Shown here one piece after another: positions 27,789 to 36,368 of a DNA stretch of 64,000 nt. The stretch is taken from contig JAFLTU010000001.1 of assembly GCA_022509125.1 (NCBI GenBank), positions 84,521 to 148,520 of the forward strand, read 5' to 3'. Source of the stretch: Muribaculaceae bacterium (GTDB taxonomy: Bacteria > Bacteroidota > Bacteroidia > Bacteroidales > Muribaculaceae). The position numbers and the translations under genes are program-made. Positions within the stretch are counted from its first letter, which is position 1. Each line of letters starts with the position of its first letter. The notes under the pieces were generated by a model that worked only from the letters and a program-made list of their open reading frames with translations, ran no database searches and was not told the origin of the DNA.

Positions 27789-28769
27789 TTGTCACCTCGG
27801 AGACTGGAACAACTTAAAGAGCGATGGAGAATCCTGAGGTCAACTTCGGGATTCAAAAATTCTATGTTGTTTCTTGTCTTTGTCATAGTTAGTGCTCTTT
27901 TTTGGTTTATAATGGCCTTGAACGATAGTGCTCAAGACCATTTCAATGTAAACTTGCGAATCATCAATCAGCCGGATTCAGTGACTTTTATCTCCGATGT
28001 CCCGGAAAGGATTCATGTATCGGTAAGCGATAAGGGCACAAATTTATGGAGAAACGGATATTTAAAACATCCAACCGTCAACGTGGACTTCAAAGAATAT
28101 TCCAACGACGGAGTGTTGCGTTATTCCTACAATGACTTGATATCTTCGCTCAGGGAGACTTTTGGAGGAGGTGCTGTAATTACCTCTGTATCCTTGGATT
28201 CACTCCAATTGTTTTATACTACTAATGCCGGCAAGAAAGTGCCTGTATTGATCAATTGTCAGGTTTTCCCTTCTCCAGGATCAACTCTTGAGGGGAGCGT
28301 GAAGGCCAGCCCGGGGAGCGTATATGTATATGGGGGGAAGGATGTGCTCGACACAATTAGATATGTCAGCACCGAGCCGGTAGTTCTCCGGAATCTGTCG
28401 GAGTCTACAAATTTGGAAGTAAAGATAAAGAGAATAACAGGTGCGAGAGTTTTACCTTCGAAGGTAGAGCTAAAGGTGGGAATAGAACCTTTGGTGAAAA
28501 AACAAGCTATGGTGACAGTCGAAGCGGTCAATGTGCCTGCAGGAGAGGAATTATTGCTTTTCCCTTCTAAAGTGCCAGTAGAATATTATGTTGCCATGAG
28601 CCTTCTCAATCAAGATGAAGATAATAATATCCATCTGACAGTTGACTATGAAGACATTTCTGAATCCAAAGATGGCAAACTCCCTGTGGAGATAAACAAG
28701 TTTCCCGATAGGCTTAAGAATTTGTCTCTTAAGACCGACAGCATCGAGTATGCTGTGGTGAAAGATTGA
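27789..28769 (+). CDS. YbbR-like (CdaR family) protein
   Basis: This 326-residue membrane-anchored protein has about 23 cytoplasmic residues, one span (LFLVFVIVSALFWFIMAL) and extracytoplasmic YbbR repeats. In Firmicutes CdaR regulates the diadenylate cyclase CdaA; no cyclase gene is next to this one, so that role is only a possibility. The start is a TTG: no in-frame ATG precedes the membrane span, relatives have a similar short cytoplasmic lead, and TTG at 27789 is 6 nt after the yajC stop. Its own stop is 11 nt before the ATG of coaE. Confidence 0.88.
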   Translation: MSPRRLEQLKERWRILRSTSGFKNSMLFLVFVIVSALFWFIMALNDSAQDHFNVNLRIINQPDSVTFISDVPERIHVSVSDKGTNLWRNGYLKHPTVNVDFKEYSNDGVLRYSYNDLISSLRETFGGGAVITSVSLDSLQLFYTTNAGKKVPVLINCQVFPSPGSTLEGSVKASPGSVYVYGGKDVLDTIRYVSTEPVVLRNLSESTNLEVKIKRITGARVLPSKVELKVGIEPLVKKQAMVTVEAVNVPAGEELLLFPSKVPVEYYVAMSLLNQDEDNNIHLTVDYEDISESKDGKLPVEINKFPDRLKNLSLKTDSIEYAVVKD

Positions 28770-28780
28770 CCGTTTTAAAA

Positions 28781-29392
28781 ATGACGAGGGATATCACTAT
28801 CGGTATAACGGGAGGCATTGGAAGTGGCAAAAGCGTGGTTTCACGAGTGTTGCGCTGCAATGGATTTAAAGTCTTTGACTGCGACTATGAGGCAAAGGTA
28901 ATTATGAATAAAGAGCCGACAAAGCTCTCCTTAATAGCAGCCTTTGGAGAAGAGATATATACTCCTGACGGGAACCTTAACCGGCCCCTTATGTCAGAGA
29001 TTATATTCAACGATAAAGAAAAACTCCGTTTTGTAAATTCCATTGTGCATCAGGAAGTGAAAAATTTCATTAGAATGGAACGCAAAAAAACGCGAGGCTA
29101 TTTCTTCATAGAATCGGCGATACTATCGGGGTCGGGGATAACTGACTTTTGCGACGAAGTATGGCTCGTGGTGGCTCCCGAAAGATTGAGGTTGAAAAGA
29201 GCTATGGAAAGAGACGGTGTGACACAAGAAAAGATAGAGACTCGGATGAAGGCTCAAAGCAAAGAATTGTCTCAACTGTCTCAGGAGAAGGTAACAGTAT
29301 TGAGAAACGATGAGTTTCATGCGATCCTTCCGGAAATATTGAAAAAAACGAAAATTTATCAACAAAATCAAAAATACACATTATCATGTTGA
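28781..29392 (+). CDS. coaE: Dephospho-CoA kinase
   Basis: CoaE phosphorylates the 3'-hydroxyl of dephospho-CoA, the last step of coenzyme A synthesis. The 203 residues begin MTRDITIGITGGIGSGKSVV, with the P-loop GGIGSGKS, the substrate segment VFDCDYEAK, the hinge MSEIIFND and the lid LVVAPERLRLKRAMERDG. A TTG at 28766 would add five residues and overlap the previous stop, but the ATG at 28781 fits the family's start better. Its stop overlaps the next gene's start. Confidence 0.96.
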   Translation: MTRDITIGITGGIGSGKSVVSRVLRCNGFKVFDCDYEAKVIMNKEPTKLSLIAAFGEEIYTPDGNLNRPLMSEIIFNDKEKLRFVNSIVHQEVKNFIRMERKKTRGYFFIESAILSGSGITDFCDEVWLVVAPERLRLKRAMERDGVTQEKIETRMKAQSKELSQLSQEKVTVLRNDEFHAILPEILKKTKIYQQNQKYTLSC

Positions 29393-29832
29393 AAAAAATA
29401 TTGGCAATCACAGGGAAGCCGGGGCTCTTTAAGATGGTGGCCCATAATGGGAGAACCCTTATAGTAGAGGACTTAGTGAGTGGTAAACGTTTTCCGATTT
29501 CACCACGTGACCGAGTTGTCGCTCTTGGGGATATTGCAATGTATACAGAAAATGAAGACAAACCATTGGGTGAAATACTTGACCTTATATATGCAAAAGA
29601 AGAGGGGAAACAACTTGACGTTAAGGAAATCATAGCTACTGAGGGACTGAAAAATCGTTTTGAAACCTATTTGTCTGATTTTGACAAAGAGAGGGTCCAC
29701 GATTCAGATATCAAGAAACTTTTCACTTGGTATAACCTTCTGGTAAACTCGGGAATCACAAAATTCACTGAGGAAGAAACTGAGCCGGAAGAGGAAGAGA
29801 AGGAAGGAAAAACGGAGGAAAAAGGTAAATAA
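29386..29832 (+). CDS. DUF5606 domain-containing protein
   Basis: This 148-residue cytoplasmic protein is of unknown function and typical of Bacteroidetes, where it follows coaE as here. The N-terminal half (LKKILAITGKPGLFKMVAHN; ISPRDRVVALGDIAMYT) suggests a small beta-rich barrel, the middle is helical (DIKKLFTWYNLLVNSG) and the last 25 residues are a Glu/Lys run likely to be disordered. The ATG overlaps the end of coaE by 7 nt, implying coupling. Last gene of the nusB operon. Confidence 0.9.
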   Translation: MLKKILAITGKPGLFKMVAHNGRTLIVEDLVSGKRFPISPRDRVVALGDIAMYTENEDKPLGEILDLIYAKEEGKQLDVKEIIATEGLKNRFETYLSDFDKERVHDSDIKKLFTWYNLLVNSGITKFTEEETEPEEEEKEGKTEEKGK

Positions 29833-29910
29833 AAGTAATCTCCCTTAACTACTCTTAATAAGAATCCTGAATCCAGGTATTTAGATATCTCCTATTATAG
29901 CACTGAGGTC

Positions 29911-29957
29911 TTAGAGATTTACGATTCGGGAATCGAGATTATTAGAGATTTACGATT
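29911..29957. repeat. Short direct repeat in the DUF5606-nrdG spacer
   Basis: The 16-mer TTAGAGATTTACGATT occurs at 29911-29926 and again at 29942-29957. The 169-nt spacer otherwise shows no gene, terminator or convincing promoter. Confidence 0.6.
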
Positions 29958-30001
29958 AGAGCTGATAGGCTTAGAACCGAGAGATAAAACAGGATAATAA
30001 T

Positions 30002-30484
30002 TTGTATAGAATTTTAGACATCATCAGAGGCACGACAGTGGATGGTCCGGGTTTCCGCACCTCCATTTATATGGCCGGCTGTATCCATCATTGCGAAGCC
30101 TGTCAAAATCCTCAATCTTGGGATTACAAGAATGGGAAAGAAATGTCTTTAGATGAGATTATGGCCGTTGTAGAAGAGGAGGATTTTAATGTTACCCTTT
30201 CGGGAGGTGATCCTCTTTATGAACCTAAAGATACGGCAGTTTTGGTGGAACGTCTTAAACGTGACGGCAGAAACGTTTGGGTCTACACAGGATATCGTTG
30301 GGAGGACATTATAGGAACGGCTTCCTTGCTGGATGCGGTGAAGGAGGCTGATGTAGTGGTGGATGGCGAATTTATTGTATCCCAACGCAATATCGACCTA
30401 CCGTTTCGGGGATCTTCCAATCAACGTATCATCGATGTAGGAAAATCTTTGAAAGAAGGCCGAGTTGTCTTGTTTATGAGTTAG
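30002..30484 (+). CDS. nrdG: Anaerobic ribonucleoside-triphosphate reductase activating protein
   Basis: NrdG is the radical-SAM activase that installs the glycyl radical on NrdD. In its 160 residues the cluster motif is CIHHCEAC (CxxxCxxC), preceded by TTVDGPGFRTSIYMAG and followed by the SAM-binding LSGGDPLYEP. The start is a TTG (encoded Leu, read as Met). An in-frame stop lies just upstream and no ATG precedes the conserved region, so TTG is the only reasonable start. It converges on its partner nrdD across a shared terminator, rather than following it in one operon as in many bacteria. Confidence 0.95.
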   Translation: MYRILDIIRGTTVDGPGFRTSIYMAGCIHHCEACQNPQSWDYKNGKEMSLDEIMAVVEEEDFNVTLSGGDPLYEPKDTAVLVERLKRDGRNVWVYTGYRWEDIIGTASLLDAVKEADVVVDGEFIVSQRNIDLPFRGSSNQRIIDVGKSLKEGRVVLFMS

Positions 30485-30505
30485 TTTTCTGTTTTAAAGT
30501 TAAAC

Positions 30506-30545
30506 AAAAAGGAGGACCTTAATTATTAGTTAAGGTCCCCTTTTT
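30506..30545. terminator. Bidirectional terminator between nrdG and nrdD
   Basis: AAAAAGG-GGACCTTAA (30506-30522, one bulged A) pairs with TTAAGGTCCCCTTTTT (30530-30545). T-runs flank it on both strands, so it can end both convergent transcripts. Confidence 0.9.
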
Positions 30546-30559
30546 CGTTCTATAAGTCC

Positions 30560-32764
30560 TTATTCATGGACCACTCGGTCGTTGAGTTCTGCGAGTTTGC
30601 CGGAGTTCCATCTATCGGTGGTTCCGACTAAGTATCCCGTGATTCTTTGTATGGTCTCAAATTTAGAATCGCATTTAGGACAACGGTTCTGGTCTTTGAG
30701 GGCGTTTTCATATCCGCATTTGGGACAATGGTTGCGATTGTGGTTGACGGAACCATACCCGATGTTATATTTGTCCATAAGATCGACTACCTGCATGATA
30801 GCCTCCTCGTTGTGGGTAGCATCTCCGTCGATTTCAACATAGAAGATATGTCCTCCCCGGGTTAGGTCATGATATGGGGCTTCGATTTTAGCCTTGTGTC
30901 TCGGAGAACAATGATAATAGACAGGGACATGGTTGGAATTTGTGTAATAATTCTTATCTGTGACCCCTTCGATTTCTCCAAAGGTTTTTCTGTCGGTTTT
31001 TGTGAATTTTCCGGAAAGTCCTTCAGCTGGAGTTGCAAGGATTGAATAATTATGGGCGTATTTTTCGGAGAATTCATTAGCCCTGTCACGCATATAAGTG
31101 ACAATCTTGAGGCCTAATTGCTGAGCTTCTTCGCTCTCTCCATGATGTTGTCCCAGGAGTGCAATCAAAGCTTCCGCCAGACCAATAAAACCGATTCCCA
31201 AAGTGCCTTGGTTGATCACCTTTTCAATGGTGTCTGTGGGTTTAAGCATGGAGGAGTGATTCCAAAGAGTGCTCATCACCAGAGGAAATTGTTTAGCGAG
31301 GGCGCTTTTTTGGAATTGGAACCTTTCATCCAGCTGGCGAGCTGTCAGATTTAGAACCACATCGAGTTTCTCGAAAAATTTATCGATGCGTCGGTTTTTG
31401 TCTTCTATATTCCTACATTCGAGAGCCAGTCTGACAATATTTATAGTAGTGAAAGAAAGATTGCCTCTTCCTATAGAAGTTTTCTCACCATATCTGTTTT
31501 CGAACACACGAGTGCGACATCCCATTGTTGCAACCTCATGAATATATCTTTTTGGATCATCGGCCTTCCAGTCTTCACTTTGATTGAATGAGGCGTCAAG
31601 ATTTAGAAAATTTGGAAAAAATCTTCTTGCAGAGACTTTGCAAGCCAGTTTATAAAGGTCGTAATTAGGATCGGAAGGGAGATAGCTAACGCCCCGTTTC
31701 TTTTTCCAAATTTGGATAGGGAAAATAGCTGTGGCACCATTCCCGACACCTTCATAAGTGGAATTGAGGAGTTCCCTGATCACACACCTTCCCTCTGCCG
31801 AGGTGTCGGTGCCGTAGTTGACAGAAGAGAAAACCACCTGGTTGCCACCGCGGGAATGGATAGTGTTCATATTGTGTATAAATGCCTCCATAGATTGATG
31901 GACCCTCCCTACTGTCTTATTGATGGCATGTTGCACCATACGGTTTTTCCCCGAAAGCCCCTCCAGATCTTTTTTTAAGTAATCTTGAATTTCAATATTA
32001 TAAAGGTCTTTTAGGTCTTCCCCCGTTAGGTCTTCAAGGTTTTTGATTTCTTCGATAAAGCTGCTTCTTACATAGGGAGCGAGATAGAAATCCAATGCCG
32101 GGATTGCTTGTCCGCCATGCATTTCATTTTGAGCAGTCTCGAGTGAAATGCAAGCAATCACACTTGCTGTTTCAATTCTCTTGGCGGGTCTTGACTCTCC
32201 ATGTCCGGCCACAAACCCGTTTTTGAGGATATTGTCGAGAGGATGTTGCACACAAGTGAGACTTTTTGTTGGATAATAGTCTTTGTCGTGGATATGGATA
32301 TAGTTGTTTTTAATAGCCTCCTTCACTTCGGGAGAGAGGAGATAATCGTCGACAAAAGGTTTGGTGGTTTCCGTGGAGAATTTCATCATCATTCCTGCCG
32401 GAGAGTCGGTGTTCATGTTAGCGTTCTCCCGAGTGATATCATTGTTTTTTGCGTTTATTATTTCAAGGAACATATCTCGGGTCTTGGCTCTTCGAGCAAT
32501 TGAACGCTGGTCGCGATAGGCGATGTATCTTTTGGCCACATCTTTTCGGGAGGATTTCATAAGCTCAAACTCCACTCGGTCTTGAATTTCTTCCACAGTC
32601 ATTCTCTCCTCGCCATTCATTCCGATACGATCGGAAATTTTCTGGATCAGCGATTCGTCTTCCCCTAATTCAGTTGCGAGCATCGCTTTCCTTATGGCAG
32701 CTTTGATTTTTTCTTCGTTGTAGCCAACAATCCTACCGTCACGTTTTTCGACTGTGTGTATCAT
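30560..32764 (-). CDS. nrdD: Anaerobic (class III) ribonucleoside-triphosphate reductase
   Basis: NrdD makes deoxynucleotides without oxygen using a glycyl radical. The 734 residues begin with an ATP-cone (VEKRDGRIVGYNEEKIKAAI, residues 5-24) for allosteric control. The ten-stranded barrel holds HGGQAIPALD and ATMGCRTRVFENRYG. Near the end a four-Cys zinc site (CPKCGYEN...CPKCDSKF) precedes the radical loop RITGYLVGTTDRWNSGK. Length and motifs are complete. It marks an anaerobe or facultative anaerobe. No exact -7 box was found upstream; the best matches (TTAATTTG, ATAATTTG at 32876-32893) lack a -33 partner. Confidence 0.97.
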   Translation of the reverse strand: MIHTVEKRDGRIVGYNEEKIKAAIRKAMLATELGEDESLIQKISDRIGMNGEERMTVEEIQDRVEFELMKSSRKDVAKRYIAYRDQRSIARRAKTRDMFLEIINAKNNDITRENANMNTDSPAGMMMKFSTETTKPFVDDYLLSPEVKEAIKNNYIHIHDKDYYPTKSLTCVQHPLDNILKNGFVAGHGESRPAKRIETASVIACISLETAQNEMHGGQAIPALDFYLAPYVRSSFIEEIKNLEDLTGEDLKDLYNIEIQDYLKKDLEGLSGKNRMVQHAINKTVGRVHQSMEAFIHNMNTIHSRGGNQVVFSSVNYGTDTSAEGRCVIRELLNSTYEGVGNGATAIFPIQIWKKKRGVSYLPSDPNYDLYKLACKVSARRFFPNFLNLDASFNQSEDWKADDPKRYIHEVATMGCRTRVFENRYGEKTSIGRGNLSFTTINIVRLALECRNIEDKNRRIDKFFEKLDVVLNLTARQLDERFQFQKSALAKQFPLVMSTLWNHSSMLKPTDTIEKVINQGTLGIGFIGLAEALIALLGQHHGESEEAQQLGLKIVTYMRDRANEFSEKYAHNYSILATPAEGLSGKFTKTDRKTFGEIEGVTDKNYYTNSNHVPVYYHCSPRHKAKIEAPYHDLTRGGHIFYVEIDGDATHNEEAIMQVVDLMDKYNIGYGSVNHNRNHCPKCGYENALKDQNRCPKCDSKFETIQRITGYLVGTTDRWNSGKLAELNDRVVHE

Positions 32765-33275
32765 TTCTTATTTTATAAAAAAGAATTAAACCTCTTTGAG
32801 ATTTTTTGTCAGACTAAATATTATTCCTCTGAAAAGCTTGAGGAAGAAACCCGGATGCGAAATTAACGTTATTCCCAAATTAAGACAAATTATTTCAATA
32901 AAAATTATGTTAAAAATTATTTTGGATAACTTTTATAAATTGTTAAAATTACAAACCGCTAAAAATCAATGATATAAAAATAATTTTGGAAAACTTTTGA
33001 AAAATTATAATTAATTTTGTTTATTCAAAAATTTTTTATATAGATTTCATAAAGTAAGTTAATTAGTGATTGTTAAAAATAAAGGAGGAGAATTTTATCC
33101 CTTTGTAAAGGAATGAAAAATTGAGATTCCCCTTTGCAGAATCCGGCTTAGCAGCCCATTTGACACTTTAGTCTCTTCTACATTGCTTCTGATTGTTTTA
33201 TGATGAAAATTGAATGACTGAAGTATATTTGATCTAAAATCGTTACCTTTGCAATTAAACTATATAGAATAAAAA
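32765..33275. other. 511-nt AT-rich intergenic region between nrdD and the META lipoprotein
   Basis: This is the longest gene-free stretch of the window and serves two divergent genes. It is very AT-rich and holds an imperfect direct repeat of about 38 nt (32914-32951 and 32976-33013), each copy with a TTTGGA-AA-CTTTT core. I see no open reading frame with family features, no RNA gene and no strong hairpin. Both flanking promoters should lie here. Confidence 0.6.
33244..33251 (+). promoter_or_regulatory. -7 box upstream of the META lipoprotein gene
   Basis: TACCTTTG matches TAnnTTTG, 24 nt before the ATG. A further match, TATATTTG, lies at 33224-33231. Neither has a clear -33 box at the normal distance. 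Confidence 0.4.
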
Positions 33276-34163
33276 ATGAAAAGTATAGATAGATATTTGA
33301 TGTTGGCAGGAGGATTGCTTCTTATGAGTTCATGCAGTCTTTTTCATAAGGGAGAGAAACCGGTAGAATCAACAGTGGAGGTGAAAAAAGATGCAGTTAT
33401 GCCAACAGATAGAGAGGAAATTGTTAAACCAGTCTCTTCTGTTTACACTTCTCAGGAGATATCAAAGGGAGTGGTGAAGGGAGATTGGGCAATTGAAACT
33501 GTTAATGGGAAACCCGTTATAGGAGAAAAGGCGCCATTTCTAAAATTTGTGCCCGAAGAGGGAAGAGTATACGGTAACAACGGTTGCAACGTCATTAATG
33601 CGGAATATAAGTATAACGCGGAAGATTCCACAATCTCTTTCTCGTATTTGGCATCCACTATGATGTTGTGTCACAAGGAGGGTATAACTGATATAGAAAT
33701 CAACCAGGCTCTGGATGCAACCCGTTTTTATTCATGGGAGCTAAGTGGCGATGATTATTATCTGACATTCTATAATGCTGACCATGAATCTGTGATGGGA
33801 CTCATGCATCAGAATTTTCAGTTTCTTAACGGCACCTGGATTGTAAAGGAGATATCCGGGGAGGCTGTAGACAATCCAAAGATGAAAATTGTGATCGACG
33901 TAGAGGAGGGAAAGGTGCATGGCAATACAGGCTGCAACGTTTTCAACGGCACCTTAGAGACGAATATGGAAACAGCCAATTCTATTTCCTTCGAAGCCAT
34001 TGCGAAGACAATGGCTTTATGTCCTGATGAAAATCATGAAATCCAGCTTATGGTGGCCATTGAAGAGGCTTCAAAGGCCCTTCCTTTGAAGGGAGGAAAA
34101 GTGGAACTTCTAGACGACCAAGGAAAAACAGTATTGGTAATGGAGCGCACTTCCGATAAATAA
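33276..34163 (+). CDS. Lipoprotein with two META domains
   Basis: This 295-residue lipoprotein has the signal MKSIDRYLMLAGGLLLMSSC, with the Cys at residue 20. Two tandem META domains follow. The first (about residues 65-175) has the hallmark VYGNNGCNVINAEY and the later TMMLC; the second (about 185-290) has VHGNTGCNVFNGTL and TMALC. META domains (named after the Leishmania META1 protein, also in HslJ) are small beta folds whose role in bacteria is poorly defined; HslJ is linked to stress and novobiocin resistance. It stands 41 nt before the S4-domain gene and may be cotranscribed. Confidence 0.9.
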   Translation: MKSIDRYLMLAGGLLLMSSCSLFHKGEKPVESTVEVKKDAVMPTDREEIVKPVSSVYTSQEISKGVVKGDWAIETVNGKPVIGEKAPFLKFVPEEGRVYGNNGCNVINAEYKYNAEDSTISFSYLASTMMLCHKEGITDIEINQALDATRFYSWELSGDDYYLTFYNADHESVMGLMHQNFQFLNGTWIVKEISGEAVDNPKMKIVIDVEEGKVHGNTGCNVFNGTLETNMETANSISFEAIAKTMALCPDENHEIQLMVAIEEASKALPLKGGKVELLDDQGKTVLVMERTSDK

Positions 34164-34204
34164 AAAAGGCCTAAGAAAGTCATCTCCAAAAATATAAGAA
34201 AAAT

Positions 34205-34681
34205 ATGCCAAAGACTGAAGAGAGAGTCGATAAGTGGTTATGGAGCATGCGAGTTTTCAAGACTCGCACAATAGCGACAGATGCCTGCAAGAAGGGTAGA
34301 GTCACTATCAAGGGAGCGGCTGCGAAACCTTCCCGACCGATTAAGATTGGGGATATAATCGATGTTAAAAAACCTCCGATCACCTATACCTTCAAAGTAA
34401 TAGGCATCCCTTCAGGAAGGCTGGGGGCAAGATTAGTGCCGGAATATCTTGAAAACCTGACCCCTCAAAGTCAATATGATTTACTGGAGATGTCACGCAT
34501 ATCAGGATTTGTAGACCGCAGTAAAGGCTTGGGTCGTCCTACAAAACGGGAAGGTAGAGACCTGGCTCGTTTCCGCGAGCAGACTATGGATAATTTCTTC
34601 CTTGATTGGGACGATGATGAGGAGGATGAAACAGTAGAAGACGAAGGAAGGGGAGAAGACGAAACCAATGTAGAAAACTAA
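34205..34681 (+). CDS. S4 domain RNA-binding protein, Hsp15 (HslR) family
   Basis: This 158-residue protein has an N-terminal S4 domain (RVDKWLWSMRVFKTRTIATD; KKGRVTIKGAAAKPSRPIK). In E. coli Hsp15 binds 50S subunits carrying stalled nascent chains and helps recycle them. The middle segment matches Hsp15 proteins (RISGFVDRSKGLGRPTKREG), and the last 35 residues are strongly acidic (Asp/Glu run). It is 5 nt ahead of pth, the gene that frees peptidyl-tRNAs, a fitting neighbour for a stalled-ribosome factor. Confidence 0.9.
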   Translation: MPKTEERVDKWLWSMRVFKTRTIATDACKKGRVTIKGAAAKPSRPIKIGDIIDVKKPPITYTFKVIGIPSGRLGARLVPEYLENLTPQSQYDLLEMSRISGFVDRSKGLGRPTKREGRDLARFREQTMDNFFLDWDDDEEDETVEDEGRGEDETNVEN

Positions 34682-34686
34682 GCCGG

Positions 34687-35313
34687 ATGTTAAGTTTTTT
34701 AAGGCGTCTTTTCCGAACTCAAAAGAAGGAAGAGACAGAAAAAGAAGACATGAAGAAATTTCTTATTGTTGGTTTGGGGAACATCGGGCCCGATTACATC
34801 GGGACGCGTCATAATGTAGGATTTATGATAGCCGACAAGCTCGTGGAAGAGCAAGGAGGGACATTTTCCTCATGCCGCTATGGCGACATGGCAAAAGTGA
34901 GGGTAAAAAATTGCGAGTTAATGGTGTTGAAACCGTCCACATTCATGAATTTAAGCGGAGTGGCCGTAAGATATTGGATGAACCGGGAGAAACTTCCATT
35001 GAATCAGCTTTTGATTTTGGTGGACGACTTGGCTTTGCCATTCGGCACGATACGTATCCGGGAATCGGGAAGCGAGGGAGGGCATAACGGACTCAAAAGC
35101 ATCTCAGAGCAACTTGGCAACCGCAACTATGCCCGGTTGAGGTTTGGCATAGGAAATGAGTTTTCAAGAGGTGGTCAGGTTGATTTTGTGTTGGGGCAAT
35201 TCTCCGATGAAGAAAAGAGGGAACTGGGGGAAAAAATCAATAAGGCTGTAGAGGCAGTAAAGGCTTTCTGTCTTTCGGGAGCTGCATTTGCAATGACTAA
35301 TTTCAACAAATAA
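34687..35313 (+). CDS. pth: Peptidyl-tRNA hydrolase
   Basis: Pth cleaves peptidyl-tRNA released from stalled ribosomes. The catalytic core starts MKKFLIVGLGNIGPDYIGTR, with the active-site His in TRHNVGF, the Asn of KPSTFMNLSG and the Asp of LILVDDLALPFG. The first ATG (34687) adds 21 residues before this core: an amphipathic basic segment (MLSFLRRLFR) and a charged linker. The ATG at 34750 would give the classic start. I keep the upstream one because it lies 5 nt after the preceding stop, with no spacer otherwise, but the choice is uncertain. A short terminator follows. Confidence 0.95.
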   Translation: MLSFLRRLFRTQKKEETEKEDMKKFLIVGLGNIGPDYIGTRHNVGFMIADKLVEEQGGTFSSCRYGDMAKVRVKNCELMVLKPSTFMNLSGVAVRYWMNREKLPLNQLLILVDDLALPFGTIRIRESGSEGGHNGLKSISEQLGNRNYARLRFGIGNEFSRGGQVDFVLGQFSDEEKRELGEKINKAVEAVKAFCLSGAAFAMTNFNK

Positions 35314-35321
35314 GTGTTTTG

Positions 35322-35342
35322 AGACTCTCGAGTCTTTTTTTT
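35322..35342 (+). terminator. Terminator of the pth transcript
   Basis: AGACTC (35322-35327) and GAGTCT (35330-35335) form a short stem followed by a run of eight T. The inner loop is tight, so the real stem is probably AGAC/GTCT. Confidence 0.6.
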
Positions 35343-35420
35343 AGGATTAATAAGTCCGGTATCATCCAATTCGGCAACAAACTCATTCACCTCTTCTAAA
35401 CAAACTGTGAGGGACCCTCT

Positions 35421-36368
35421 TTAATTTTTGGATATTTCCAAATATAATTTTTTATTCCGGAGAATTACGATCCCTTTTCGAAGAGTCCATTTTCTGGCAT
35501 GGGGCTTATCTGCCTTAATTGCATCAAGAATTTCCGAAGGAGTGGTGGAAAAGGGTTGTGCGGGATCGATAAAACGTTTCAAAATCAATAAAGGGGCAGG
35601 AGAGGAGGTAATCGTTGAGACCTCAAGAGGAGAACCCGTAGAGGGTTGAACGTCGTTGACGAGTTTTTCCACCAGACTATTTTCTGCTGAAAGATTCTGG
35701 ATGGATTTATCAATAGCTTTGTCGAAACCCTTCCAGACGTCTTTAAGTTTAGGAATTATCTCATTCCGTAGGTAATTGCGCCTATAATCGTTTGAAAGAT
35801 TCGAAGAATCAACGATATATTCAGCTCCAAGTTCGTTAAGATAATCTAATAACTCCTTTCGATGAAAAGGGAGGAGGGGTCGCCAAATGGACCCGTTATC
35901 ATTCTTCATTCCTGAAAGACCTCTTGACCCTGATCCTCTCAGAAGGTTGAGGAAGAATGTCTCGATATTATCGTCGGCATTATGACCAATGGCAATCCTA
36001 TCAAATCCGGAAAGAGAGAGTTGGTTAAGAAACCACTTGTAACGCAATTCTCTGCAAGCCATCTCCACAGAAGTGCCTTTATGGCTTGCAATATAGTCTT
36101 GGGTGTCAAAATCGATTGTCTTCAATTCGATTTTATTGTCTTTGCAAAATTGTCTTACAAAGGAAGTGTCGCGTTCGCTTTCGGCCCCGCGGAGATGGAA
36201 ATTACAGTGGAGAGCCCTCACATGGAGCCCCGATCTTTTGAGAGCGAGTGTAAGGGCAACACTGTCAGCACCGCCGCTAAGAGCCACTAACACATTTTTG
36301 ATATTTTTCTCCCTTATATCCCGGTGTAGAAACGATTCAATCCGGGCAAGGACTCCAGCCTTTCTCAT
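35421..36368 (-). CDS. tilS: tRNA(Ile)-lysidine synthetase, short form
   Basis: TilS converts the wobble C of the minor tRNA-Ile (CAU) to lysidine so that it reads AUA, an essential step. The PP-loop ATPase motif is SGGADS (residues 31-36), followed by HCNFHLRGAESERD, CRELRYKW and the family signature HNADDNIETFFLNLLRGSG. At 315 residues it is clearly shorter than Bacteroides TilS (well over 400): it stops after LRKGIVILRNKKLYLEI, just where the C-terminal TilS_C tRNA-binding domain would follow. Its ATG overlaps the stop of the exporter permease by 4 nt, so it is read through from the efflux operon. Confidence 0.93.
   Translation of the reverse strand: MRKAGVLARIESFLHRDIREKNIKNVLVALSGGADSVALTLALKRSGLHVRALHCNFHLRGAESERDTSFVRQFCKDNKIELKTIDFDTQDYIASHKGTSVEMACRELRYKWFLNQLSLSGFDRIAIGHNADDNIETFFLNLLRGSGSRGLSGMKNDNGSIWRPLLPFHRKELLDYLNELGAEYIVDSSNLSNDYRRNYLRNEIIPKLKDVWKGFDKAIDKSIQNLSAENSLVEKLVNDVQPSTGSPLEVSTITSSPAPLLILKRFIDPAQPFSTTPSEILDAIKADKPHARKWTLRKGIVILRNKKLYLEISKN

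Noticed and set aside
35175..35420. Continuation of the tilS frame past its stop, as a possible readthrough or broken TilS_C domain
   Set aside because: The stretch does not resemble TilS_C and most of it is the complement of pth.
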